From: Folioceros fuciformis
Taxonomy: Eukaryota > Anthocerotophyta > Anthocerotopsida > Anthocerotales
NCBI GenBank assembly: GCA_049999805.1
Contig: JBNGIO010005337.1
Span: 1 to 20,499 of the forward strand
Direction of reading: 5' to 3'
Length of the DNA: 20,499 bases
Positions 1-8,234 of the stretch are shown piece by piece (the first letter of the stretch is position 1; every line of letters starts with the position of its first letter). The notes under the pieces are model-generated. The model did not search any database. It worked only from the letters and a program-made list of their open reading frames with translations, and had not been told where the DNA came from. The translations under genes and the position numbers were made by a program.

Positions 1-24
1 CGTAAGATATATCTTAGAAAACTC

Positions 25-179
25 TGATATATGAGAAACGCTTGTTAGACATTTCTCAGACACCCCACGTACCTTTCAAAAATATAAAACCTAAGATACA
101 TTGATTAAACGTGTCTCAGACACAAGATGTCGTAAGCCTTGAAACCTAAGATACGCTAATTAGACGTGTCTTAGAAATC
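25..179. repeat. Degenerate short tandem repeat, about 3 copies
   Basis: Three related blocks can be aligned on the motif TTAGAC followed by a TTTCTCAGA/GTGTCTCAGA/GTGTCTTAGA box. The TTAGAC-like anchors lie at 45-50, 105-110 and 160-165, giving a period of about 55-60 bp. The second and third blocks also share AAACCTAAGATAC. The copies are diverged, so the exact borders are uncertain. The blocks lie directly beside a Copia-type primer-binding-site match and could be retrotransposon leader sequence. Confidence 0.45.
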
Positions 180-183
180 TAAT

Positions 184-195
184 GCTCTGATACCA
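184..195 (-). mobile_element. Copia-type primer binding site (tRNA-iMet), minus orientation
   Basis: The 12 bases GCTCTGATACCA are the exact reverse complement of TGGTATCAGAGC, the primer binding site shared by most plant Ty1/Copia elements, which pairs with the 3' end of initiator methionine tRNA. On the minus strand an LTR would therefore be expected on the plus-strand side (from about 203 onward) and the leader and gag toward position 1. I could not define LTR borders or a TG...CA pair with confidence. The orientation is opposite to the coding remnant at 3.1-4.3 kb, so this would be a second element, or a lone LTR-PBS fragment. Confidence 0.5.
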
Positions 196-506
196 AGCCC
201 TAGTGAACCATATAATGGCTATACATGCTACACAAGAGCGTCACAACCACAAAGATGCTCAAAAAAGGTCTCTACAACAGAGCAACACCTTACATGCATC
301 TTGCATCAGGTGGAAGAATCAAATACAATAGAAACTCACCAAGGTATCCATTGAAATATACAAGGCATCCACATATAGTACATAAATCTAGCGTTACGTA
401 ATAAAAAAATCACAGCACCTAAGATCAATTTTGTGACGTGGGTGAATACTCGAACAAAATACGATTATCCATTGATGGTATTGAGCAGAGCAATAGCCGA
501 AGCTTG

Positions 507-635
507 TTGTTGAGCTAGTACAATAGGGTCCATTGTGTGGCCGTCTCGAACTTCTTCAATTGCCGGACCTTATTGTTGAGCTAGTACAATAGGGTCCATT
601 GTGTGGCCGTCTCGAACTTCTTCAATTGCCGGACC
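507..635. repeat. Direct duplication, 63-bp copies with 66-bp period
   Basis: Positions 507-569 and 573-635 carry the same 63-base sequence, beginning TTGTTGAGCTAGTACAATAG and ending GCCGGACC, separated by three bases. I see no mismatch between the copies, so the duplication is recent or is an assembly artefact close to the gap at 893. No open frame or known element is recognised in the unit. Confidence 0.85.
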
Positions 636-892
636 GCACAAGCTTGTTTAACCACATATGCATGACAAGAATAATGGCCGACGAGGTTCGCGGGCTCGTC
701 GATAGACGGTGAGGGGACGACCCTTATAATAAGAAGGGGGCATCCTAAGAACAAGGCGGATTACCTGATGTCTACTAAGGAAACTAGTAGCTAGATTTAT
801 CCCATAGTGCTTATCTTGATTGTCAGAACGCACGCATTCTCCACGTGAATGAAAGGAGCCTGAACTGGTGATTGTGAAAGAGTGTCAGGGTA
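636..892. other. Unassigned sequence left of the assembly gap
   Basis: I see no gene or repeat here that I can name. The open frames present are short and do not resemble a known family. The stretch runs straight into the N run. Confidence 0.5.
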
Positions 893-992
893 NNNNNNNN
901 NNNNNNNNNNNNNNNNNNNNNNNNNNNNNNNNNNNNNNNNNNNNNNNNNNNNNNNNNNNNNNNNNNNNNNNNNNNNNNNNNNNNNNNNNNNN
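893..992. other. Assembly gap (100 N)
   Basis: Exactly 100 consecutive N. A round 100 is the usual placeholder for a gap of unknown size, so the true distance between 892 and 993 is unknown. The adjacent repeats are a likely cause of the break. Any open frame that crosses the gap is meaningless. Confidence 0.97.
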
Positions 993-2280
993 GCTTTATA
1001 GATGATGTTTAGTAACCCAATAGGTGGATCCTCGAGAATGGAGAGTAGGCTATGTGTATTTTGTGAAAAAGTGTCCATGACAACTGTGCGGTCTCAATGG
1101 CGCGACACTCACCTACAAGTCTAGCATATACCCTTTCTCGAAATGCACTTATTTCTCTCTCGATGTTTTCCCAAAGTGTTTGATTCTCACAGCACATGTG
1201 ATTCCTCCAATTCATGCAACTTGTATGTTGTTACAATCTAGTGAGAGAAAATTCTTAGACTTTGAAGCCTAAACTCTAAATGTATATTCTCGTGTGGAAG
1301 GAAAAGTGATACAAGAGATAATGACCTCCTTCGTAGTTGAAAAGTGGGATTGGAGTGGGGAAAGAAATGAGATGGAATCATTCGTGCCCTTAGAGAGGTT
1401 AGCTCTCTTTTGTTAAATCTGTTACTAGAGCAAGGTTACTCCCACTTTCTAGCCTTGGAAGCTCAATCAGGTAGGTAATAGTGTGTTTGCTCTAGTGTGT
1501 GTTTCTCAAGGGGACATCTTGCACTGCCCCTTTATACCTTTGTAATTGTATAAGTAGTGAAAGGTGTCACAATTCGAACTCTGTCCATGAGAAAAAAAAA
1601 AAAATGAAGTGGAGGAGAGAGATTACGAAAGACAATGCATGTAGGAGTGGATAATTCATCGTGTGGAGGTACCCTAATGGTGCAATAGAAGTAGCAAATC
1701 AATCAAATGCTAAAAGGCTATGGGATGAAGGAACCTCGAGCCTTGGAGTTGAAGATAATAAATACAAACATCCGCGAATATGTAGCAAGCAAGACATAAG
1801 TTAGGAAAGAGCCTCCAACCAATATATGGGACAAGATGCTACCTCAAAAGGGGATGCAAGGCACAACACAAAGTCAAGTCACCTAAGAAGGAAAAGGATG
1901 TAAAAAAGAAAACAAAACTTATCCTATCATGCATTGGGCTTCTCGAGAGAAGACAAGAAGGTTAGACCACAATGCAAAAAAAGGAGCTACATTGAGAGTT
2001 ATCAGCATATAGTGAGCAACAAGAATCTTGGGGAATTCATGAGCACATCAGATGTGCTCATGATCCCATAAGAAGATAAAGGACGTGGTGTGAGGTTTGC
2101 ACTCCATGATAATACTAGTGGAGACCATGACGAGAGGTATGGAAACCTTGAAGATGAGTCTCAGATAATGTGGTTCAAATACGAAAGATGCCTTACAAGC
2201 ACTTAATGTATGAATTTAGATATGTTTGAGAAGTAAAGTAGAATTTAGAAATGCTTGAAAAGTAGAAATGATCTAGCAGT
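993..2280. other. Gene-free AT-rich stretch
   Basis: No recognisable coding sequence, RNA gene or element. Both strands are cut by frequent stops. The sequence is purine-rich in places, with an A13 run near 1591. It is probably degenerate intergenic or old transposon-derived DNA like its flanks, but I cannot show that. Confidence 0.5.
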
Positions 2281-2577
2281 TTGGGTAGAGAAGTGGAAGA
2301 GATTCCACTAGTGGTTTGAACTCTTTTTATTTGGGTAGAGAACTGGAAGAGATTCCGCCAATAGTTTGGCATGGAGTTTGGACTCCTTATTTGGGTAGAG
2401 AAGTGGAAAAGATTCTACTAGCAGTTTGGCATAGAGTTTTGAACTCTCCTTATTTGGGTAGAGAAGTGGAAAAGATTCTACTAGTAGTTTAGCATGGATT
2501 TTTGGACTCTCCTTGTTTAGGTGAAGAAGTATGAACAATTCTACCAGTAGTTTGGCATAGAGTTTGGACTCCCATTG
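2281..2577. repeat. Minisatellite, about five copies of a ~60-bp unit
   Basis: Units begin TTGGGTAGAGAAGTGGAA and start near 2281, 2331, 2391, 2454 and 2517 (the last one TTAGGTGAAGAAG). Lengths are about 50, 60, 63, 63 and 61 bp. The inner copies agree best and the outer ones are more diverged. Read on the minus strand, the array is open and encodes a roughly 20-residue repeat with cores like AKLLVESFPLLYPNKES. I do not call it a gene: there is no flanking coding context, and most unit lengths being multiples of three could be chance. Confidence 0.8.
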
Positions 2578-2845
2578 TTTTGTCATTGTGACCTTTAAAT
2601 AGTGGTTGATAATTACTATTCAAAGCCAACCTATTTCATTTATAGGTTCAGAGTAGACCGAGCAATGAACGACATCGAACACAACTAAGTATAATAAAAA
2701 AAGGGGAAGTAAGAAAGATGTCATAGTCCCATGAAATGGTAACAACAACTAACTAACTTTCATTTAAAAGGGTGGCCTTTCTGGTCACAAGGAAGTGGCC
2801 TCCCGCCTTCATCGGTTCCGGGCGCGGGATTGGGAGGCTTTATAG

Positions 2846-3040
2846 GTGGAGGCCGGTTGTGCCACGAGATCAAGGTTGGAATCCGCCAAGTTGCACCAGG
2901 TCCATCAGGCAAAGGCACGTCTCAAGAGGTGTCTTTTACTTGGTCGGGCGGGGGAGTTTGCAAGAGCCGCCGAGGCCCTTCGGCCAGAGCCAATGGTGTC
3001 GCTCTTGAAGGAGTCCATCGCCGCCCTCTGTGCTTTGCAT
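2846..3040 (+). mobile_element. Possible non-LTR retrotransposon shred
   Basis: In the frame of the open stretch 2846-3109, the residues translated from about 2900-3040 (core RAGEFARAAEALRP, then LLKESIAALCALHL) resemble the helical segment that precedes the reverse transcriptase domain in many plant LINE-type ORF2 proteins, where a pattern like G-x-ARA-x-AL-x-P...L-x-x-LH-P recurs. The block is also more GC-rich than its surroundings. No catalytic reverse transcriptase motif follows, because the sequence passes into Copia gag by about 3.1 kb. The assignment rests on remembered similarity and is weak. Confidence 0.3.
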
Positions 3041-3121
3041 CTAGGCTTTCCAAATTGGTCTATTGTTGATGGTATTGAGGTTTATTCTCAAAATGGTCCC
3101 CTAGCATAACTGTCTAGGAGG

Positions 3122-3640
3122 CAAAGGAATTCAAAAGCTCTCATACTTTTAATTGGATCTATTGAAGATTGTTGTCTTGGCCAACTTATGACTACTACAC
3201 TAGAGGTGTGGCAGGTGTTGCTTTCTTCTTATGAGTTGCGTGGCTCGGTGCACTCTCAAGCCAATCTTGCTCAACTTATGGATTTCAAGATGGGGGCGTC
3301 TTAATCAGTTAAGGACTTCATTGATCAATTTACTTCTCTCATTGTTGATTATCAAGCTTCTGGGTTGGAGGTGTCTATGGAAATGCCAATTTTCCATCTT
3401 CTTCGAGCATTGCCTTCTTCTAATGAGGCTTTCAAATTGTCGTTTAATAATGGTTCTCTTCCACTTACTATTGAAGCTTTACGAGAGTTATTGCTCATTG
3501 AGGAGTTACGATGGAAAAAGATACGATATGATGCTAGTCCACATGAGGCCTTGCTTGGTTATCATGCGAAAAGGCAACTTGTCTCTCATGTTTTCAATGT
3601 CATCAGCAAGTACATATTGCCTTTTCTATATTGAAGTAAT
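3122..3640 (+). pseudogene. Copia gag pseudogene with zinc-knuckle remnant
   Basis: Gag is the capsid protein of the element. The recognisable part is the UBN2/Retrotran_gag_2-type segment, including the motif VKDFIDQFTSLIVDYQASG and the later LPLTIEALRELLLIEE. It is inactivated by an in-frame stop at 3302-3304 and by a shift into another frame at the CCHC knuckle (first Cys codon 3589-3591, second 3598-3600, His 3613-3615). The expected last Cys is not seen. No intact start region is visible: the upstream frame is closed by a stop at 3107-3109. Confidence 0.75.
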
Positions 3641-3755
3641 CTTACTATTACTAATGTTGTGTATCCTTCTTTATCTGCTGTATCTTCTTCCTCTTCTTCC
3701 CCTTTTGAGTTTTCTCTCCTTGCTCTTTTGAGTGCTGGGAGCTTTGTTGATAGTA

Positions 3756-4123
3756 AGTGGCATATTGATTTTGGGGCATCTTAACATATGACACGTCGAC
3801 GAGACTTGTTTTCAACTTTTTGTCCCCAATTTGATGGTCAGCAAGTTTATCTTGGTGACAATTCTTCTCATCAGATTGCAAGTGTTGGTGATATTGGAGT
3901 TGTGGAGTTTGATGGTTCTACTACATATCTCCGTGATGTGTTGTATGTTCCTGGTTTACATAAGAATTTGTTGTTTGTTCGTGCGATGTGTCAACTTGGT
4001 TATTCTGTTGAGTTTCATTCTGACCATTGTACAATTAAACGGCTTTCTACTCAAGATGTTGTTGCTACAAGCCATATTGTTGGTCAATTATATAAGTTGG
4101 ATTGCAAAGGAATTCAGCCATAG
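3756..4123 (+). pseudogene. Copia aspartic protease pseudogene
   Basis: This corresponds to the retropepsin domain of the Copia polyprotein, which normally carries a D-S/T-G active-site triad shortly before a conserved H-M-T. Here the triad reads Asp-Phe-Gly, and a stop codon at 3782-3784 sits between GAS and HMT. The downstream part (VYLGDNSSHQIASVGDIG, then RDVLYVPGLHKNLL and QLGYSVEFH) is well preserved for 111 codons up to the stop at 4121-4123. Both the triad change and the stop would abolish activity. Confidence 0.8.
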
Positions 4124-4469
4124 GTTAAGGGTTATTATGCAGAGTTGCCATTATAGCAATTATGACAACTCTTCTTCTATAGGCAGCGTATATGTCTACT
4201 TTCTACACTACTAAGGAGGCTCTTTGGTTGTGTCTTCTATTACAAAAACTTGGCCATCCTCAAAAAGTGCTTAATTCTTTATATCCAGAGTTTCATCAAC
4301 GTATGGGACATATCCTTGTGCCTAGTTCTTCATCCTCTCCTACAGTTAAGGCTAGTGATTTAGACGTCTCCCTTATTTTGTCGCTCATAATGGCCTCTAA
4401 GCATAAGCATAACTTTTTTCTCTTGATAAATTTTTCCTTGTATGGTTCATTGGGGCTCCTCATCTAACA

Positions 4470-4674
4470 GTACTAATATACAGCTGGGCGCCGTAAGCTA
4501 TCATGCATGTAAGAAGAGTGATGCTGCTGGGCGGGGCCGGGCAAAGCATTGTGTTGGCCCTTCACCGAAGTGTGGATTGTATATTTCTCACAGAGAATAT
4601 ACAACGCGTTTAGCGGTTAAACACGGTATGGCTCCTTTTATTTAGGGTGATCGCAATAGAACGAATGTCCTGTT
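4470..4674. other. Spacer between Copia fossil and chitinase 3' end
   Basis: About 200 bp with no coding signal. It contains a near-perfect 24-base inverted repeat at 4579-4602 (a GTATAT...ATATAC stem around TCTC-ACA-GAGA) in the 3' flank of the minus-strand chitinase gene. Composition changes here from the AT-rich repeat flank to the gene-bearing part. Confidence 0.5.
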
Positions 4675-5779
4675 CTACCACGGTGTCTGATTGGAGCAGT
4701 CGACGTTGTTCCCTGGAGAAACGCCGAGAATGGAGCAGTATCGGTTATAGAAACCAATGCGGTCCTGCTCACTGACGTGATTCCCACTGGGGCCGCACTC
4801 TAAGCCGCCGTTGATGATGTTTGTGGTGACTCCGAAGCCGGGGAGGCGGTTGGCGGCCTGATCGGCGCTGGAAGGGCTCCACTGTCCTACCATGACCGAG
4901 TGAGCAGACGGCTTGGGAGTCTGTGCAGTGTTCCAGAACCAGAGCGCTGTGTTCCACGATACGACATTGTCTGTTGCCACAAGCTCTGGATTGTTGAGCA
5001 GGTCCAGGCCCAGAGCGGCTCCTGCTTGCCCGTAGTTGTAATTCCTGGCACCATAATGACATCACGCGCATTTAGTAGGCAATTCAGGGATGCATCCTCC
5101 ACGCGCTAGCTAGGGAATGTAATGGTGTGGAACAAGGGCCCGAGGATTGGATGAAGGGACACGGAGCGCTAGGTCGACGCACCAGGCTAGCTGCATGGGG
5201 CCTCGGCCGCAGTAGTTTTTGCCTGGTGCGCATGGATAGGTGGGAGAGGAGGCGCAGTACGCAGAGCAGGCAATCTCCGTTATGTAGCACAGGCCCCAAG
5301 TGTATGCGCCATCCGGAGCGCTGGCCCATCCTCCTGTCACCATAGGCATAGGCACAGGCACAACGTTCACGGTGAGCAAGTAGGTTGGAGGAAACAATCT
5401 TGTGATGCATGGACATGCGAGCAGACTTGAAGGAAGAACTTTGATGCACGCGCAATTGAGTAGGTTGGAGGAAAGAAGCCTTTGACGCATCAGACTGGGA
5501 GCCAAGGATATCTCGCTCACCGGTGGTGTCATGCGAGACTTGAGCCAAGAAAGCTGCCAGTTCTTGCCTCCTGGTGGTGTCGTCCCCGGTGTTGCCGAAT
5601 TCGCTGTAGGAGGAGGCTGCGGCGATGAAGGCGTCGTAGGTGTAGAAGTTCTTTGAGGGACAGTCGCTAGTGTGGAGGAAGAATTGGTTGAACACGCTCT
5701 GGGTGATGATACTGTCCACGCCGGATCCCGTGCAGGAGCGGAGTCCGAGCTGAGGACTGCACAGGAGGAGGAGCATCAT
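4675..5779 (-). CDS. GH19 chitinase, class II-like, catalytic Glu replaced by Asp
   Basis: Endochitinase family hydrolysing beta-1,4-GlcNAc polymers, normally secreted for defence or wall remodelling. Three exons (minus): 5779-5521, 5333-5183, 5044-4675. The introns are GTGAGC...ACAG and GTGCGT...CCAG, and the spliced frame is exactly 260 codons (259 aa). A short hydrophobic leader (MMLLLLC) is followed directly by the catalytic domain, with no CBM18 chitin-binding domain. Landmarks are [14 protein letters not shown] (residues 45-58), VSHDTTGGW (81-89), [17 protein letters not shown], and the C-terminal [18 protein letters not shown] and [13 protein letters not shown] segments. The usual HETTGG proton-donor Glu is Asp84. 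The second catalytic Glu is kept at 106, with the family's 22-residue spacing. The start is uncertain: hydrophobicity (VAGIVW) and the open frame extend upstream, to a Met at 6163. Family is certain; full activity is doubtful. Confidence 0.92.
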
Positions 5780-6404
5780 CCACACAATTCCTGCCACATT
5801 TCCTCGCACACCTGCCTTGCTGCCTGCCGCTTCGGCACCGTGCACAGCTATGGAGGATTGAAGGAGGCCTTTCGTTGGGCGCTGCCGAGTGGGAGCTTTT
5901 CTGGGGTGAGCTTGACGGCAGCTGGAACACTCATCTGATAGTGGAACAACACAACCTGCAATTGTAGTCTTTGCTTTGTTCGTGGCATGACTTGCAGCGT
6001 CACATGAAGCTTCCACCCGGGAGCTTGGAGTTTCAAACCGATCATCTTCTTTCGAGGCCGACTGCTTGGTCAGGAAGCAGCGTGGAGGGCCATTTCGCAG
6101 CACGCGCTTGGCGACCGTACCAGGCAGATGCTTACGGTCAGTCAATTCCCGCCAGCGGAACATCTACGGGATGGGCACACCTCCACATATCTGAGCCATC
6201 GGCTTTGTGGTGGCGAAGGCGAATGAGAGGGGCGAGAGCACTAGTTGGAGGGGATTGAAAAGTCTTCCGCAATACGTGGGGCAACTGTAGTTCGATCGAG
6301 TCGAGTCTCGATAGCCCATGGTGGATGTCCACTCGGGACCTGCTTTCTGGTGTTTGAGACGTTACTCACGCGGCGTAGGCCAAGGTCGTCGTGACAAGGA
6401 TGTG

Positions 6405-6416
6405 GCGTATTTATGC
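6405..6416 (-). promoter_or_regulatory. Possible TATA box for the chitinase gene
   Basis: On the minus strand the sequence reads GCATAAATACGCC, a plant-like TATA element. Transcription would start roughly 30 bases downstream, near 6375. That is about 600 bp before the Met at 5779 but only about 210 bp before the in-frame Met at 6163, so it bears on the start-codon question. This is a motif match only. Confidence 0.3.
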
Positions 6417-6432
6417 AACAAGTCGAAATGAT

Positions 6433-6458
6433 GATGCATATGCATGCGTATATGCATC
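6433..6458. repeat. Inverted repeat with RY-type CATGCA core
   Basis: Perfect 9-base arms GATGCATAT and ATATGCATC flank an 8-base loop GCATGCGT. The loop region contains CATGC, like the RY/Sph elements bound by B3-domain factors in plant promoters. It lies just upstream of the TATA-like site on the minus strand, so it could be a regulatory site of the chitinase gene. A chance palindrome in a TGCATA-rich stretch cannot be excluded. Confidence 0.4.
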
Positions 6459-8234
6459 TTATAATTATGAGACTCCCACCTGTACGGCATGCCGAAAGAG
6501 AATATTCTCTCTCTACTAATATTATATTTGTTTTTTCTGGGTTTGTACAAGCATATTCGTTTTTCATTCTCTATTTTTCAATTTCCCCTTGACCAAGAAC
6601 TAGGCACACACACCTTCAAAAACCTACTCCTCCCTGGAAGCTTAGAGAAGGTAGGAAGACGCAATTTGTAGAAAGCGGTGGCCTAAGAGTTAAATGTACA
6701 AAGTAACTTTCTTGTTTTGGCAAAAATGACCTGAGAAAATATTGCTTCAAAAAGTGCCCAAAGAAAATGTCATTTGAAGGTGGGTAATTTTCGCAATGTG
6801 CAGTATGGTGGCATTGTAAGACACGCAGTGAAACTAGGTGAAGAACAACTTTTTTTGACGAGTTTTCAATGCACTTTGCTCGATGCGTTGATGAGAGGGT
6901 TAATGAGAGGGTTATACCCCTTGTATCGGAAGGACCTATGTTTAGCAACGTTTTGAAAACTGTGGTCCTCTTGAAACCATTTATTTAAAATATACAAACT
7001 TATAAATGACATATATTGAAGAAGACTTTCAAACCTAAAAGCAGATTCATATAAGGAAATATATAGAATGATAATGTTTTAGAGAATATTTTGCTAGCTG
7101 TTCAAGATGTGGCCTAGTACAAAAAAGGGATCCAGAATAATCCTTTTTTGAAAGAGTCGTCCTGGCTTGTTGTGATGTAAGGGCTGGCTTTGTTCTCTAT
7201 TGAAGAAGTGATGCTATCACACAAATATTAGTTTGTGTGTTGTGAACCATTCCTAAGGCACAATTGCATTTCTTGAAAGTTCAAGCAAGCCTAAGTGTTG
7301 TTGGAAGCCTAGTTTCGCTCCTTGGTAGAAGGTTGTCTATGTTCTTCATCAGAACGACAACAATGTTCGTGTTTACAAAGCTCTTAGTGCTTGCATTCAT
7401 TGTAAAAAGAGAAGGTAGTTGGATTGTTCTTAGAGGATGGGTTGTGCGTGCTAGCACTTAGAGCTCGAATTCTCTCTTCTTCTTTTTTTCCCACTTAGCA
7501 CTAAAACGAAATAACTTTATGTCTTGGGCTATTTGGTATGAGGCTACATGAGGCTTGGCTTTAAGTTTTCAGGTTTATATGAGGAATGTGGGGCTTGGCT
7601 TTGAGCGTTCTCGTTAATTTGGGCACCAAAGACAAAGTGGGTACTCAAGAGTGACTAGGTATAGCATGATGCAAGTACCAAGTACCATGACGGAAATCCA
7701 TTCTCTGTAAACTCTTATAGAATTCGTCTTCGTCGTGGCGTGCCACAAGGTAAGCGAATATTACGTCCATGGACAACTCACATATGCTGGCATTCATAGC
7801 GTTTTGGAGCGTAGAAGCTCAGAACACAGCCCAAGAAATGAACAAAACATAGATCCTTGTTGTCCACGGTCTTAAAGTTTCCACAAGACACGATCCCACG
7901 ATCCCGATGAGGGGACTGGGTTTGAAATGTAGTAGACATCAATGCCTACATATATTCTTTTCCACAGCAGACAGTTCCCATGGTCAGGCGGATTGTGGTT
8001 TGTAACTTGGTCTCGGTAGCTCGTCCGCACTACAACTCCATGAATGAGCCCAGTGTGAGAAGCCGTGCGATGTTCCAGAACTTGATCTAGAATGCCTGGA
8101 AGACAGGATTCCCTTCACGCACGGTCCTTATCCGACGGGACAACAATCCCTAGCAACCTAAACTAGGGTCGTCGTAAACCCCGGTAAATGGATGCCAGTT
8201 TCGGACCCTGACTCCTCGGAGCCTTTATGCCGCG

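Larger units (their letters stand above)
3122..4330 (+). mobile_element. Ty1/Copia retrotransposon remnant (gag, protease, integrase start)
   Basis: A decayed 5' coding half of a Copia polyprotein. Frame 2 from 3122 to about 3588 reads as Copia gag (LTTTLEVWQ-like and VKDFIDQFTSLI segments), broken by a stop at 3302-3304. A zinc-knuckle remnant (C-x2-C-x4-H) at 3589-3615 lies in frame 1, so a frameshift separates it from gag. The protease follows from about 3756 in frame 2 (WHIDFGAS, stop at 3782-3784, then HMT and LRDVLYVPGLHKNLL). A further stop lies at 4121-4123. The integrase zinc-binding region (KLGHPQKVLNSL) appears in frame 1 near 4246-4280. Everything after that (integrase core, reverse transcriptase, RNase H, 3' LTR) is missing. 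It is a non-functional fossil. Confidence 0.85.
5780..8234. other. Long intergenic region between chitinase and HISN2
   Basis: About 2.45 kb separating two divergently transcribed genes. The part near the chitinase (5780-6163) stays open in the chitinase frame and may be leader or N-terminal coding sequence. Beyond that only short, unrecognised open frames occur, and 6.9-7.7 kb is AT-rich. It must hold the promoters of both flanking genes. Apart from the TATA-like site and the inverted repeat listed separately, I see nothing definite. Confidence 0.55.

Noticed and set aside
474-489. A plus-strand Copia PBS-like TGGTATTGAGCAGAGC
   Set aside because: It matches TGGTATCAGAGC only with an insertion and mismatches, and no LTR end precedes it.
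797-1078. An open frame spanning the N run
   Set aside because: One third of it is unknown sequence, so the frame has no meaning.
2866-2890. A tRNA-like T-arm (AAGGTTGGAATCCGCC)
   Set aside because: No matching acceptor stem, D-arm or anticodon arm can be folded around it.
3231-3731. A 166-codon leucine-rich plus-strand frame suggesting a membrane protein
   Set aside because: It is an out-of-frame reading of Copia gag; the T-rich codons create artificial leucines.
5084-6163. A 359-codon minus-strand open frame read as a single gene
   Set aside because: It reads through the first chitinase intron. After codon TTG at 5521 the homology ends, and resumes only after the splice site at 5333. The upstream part is treated as an uncertain leader.
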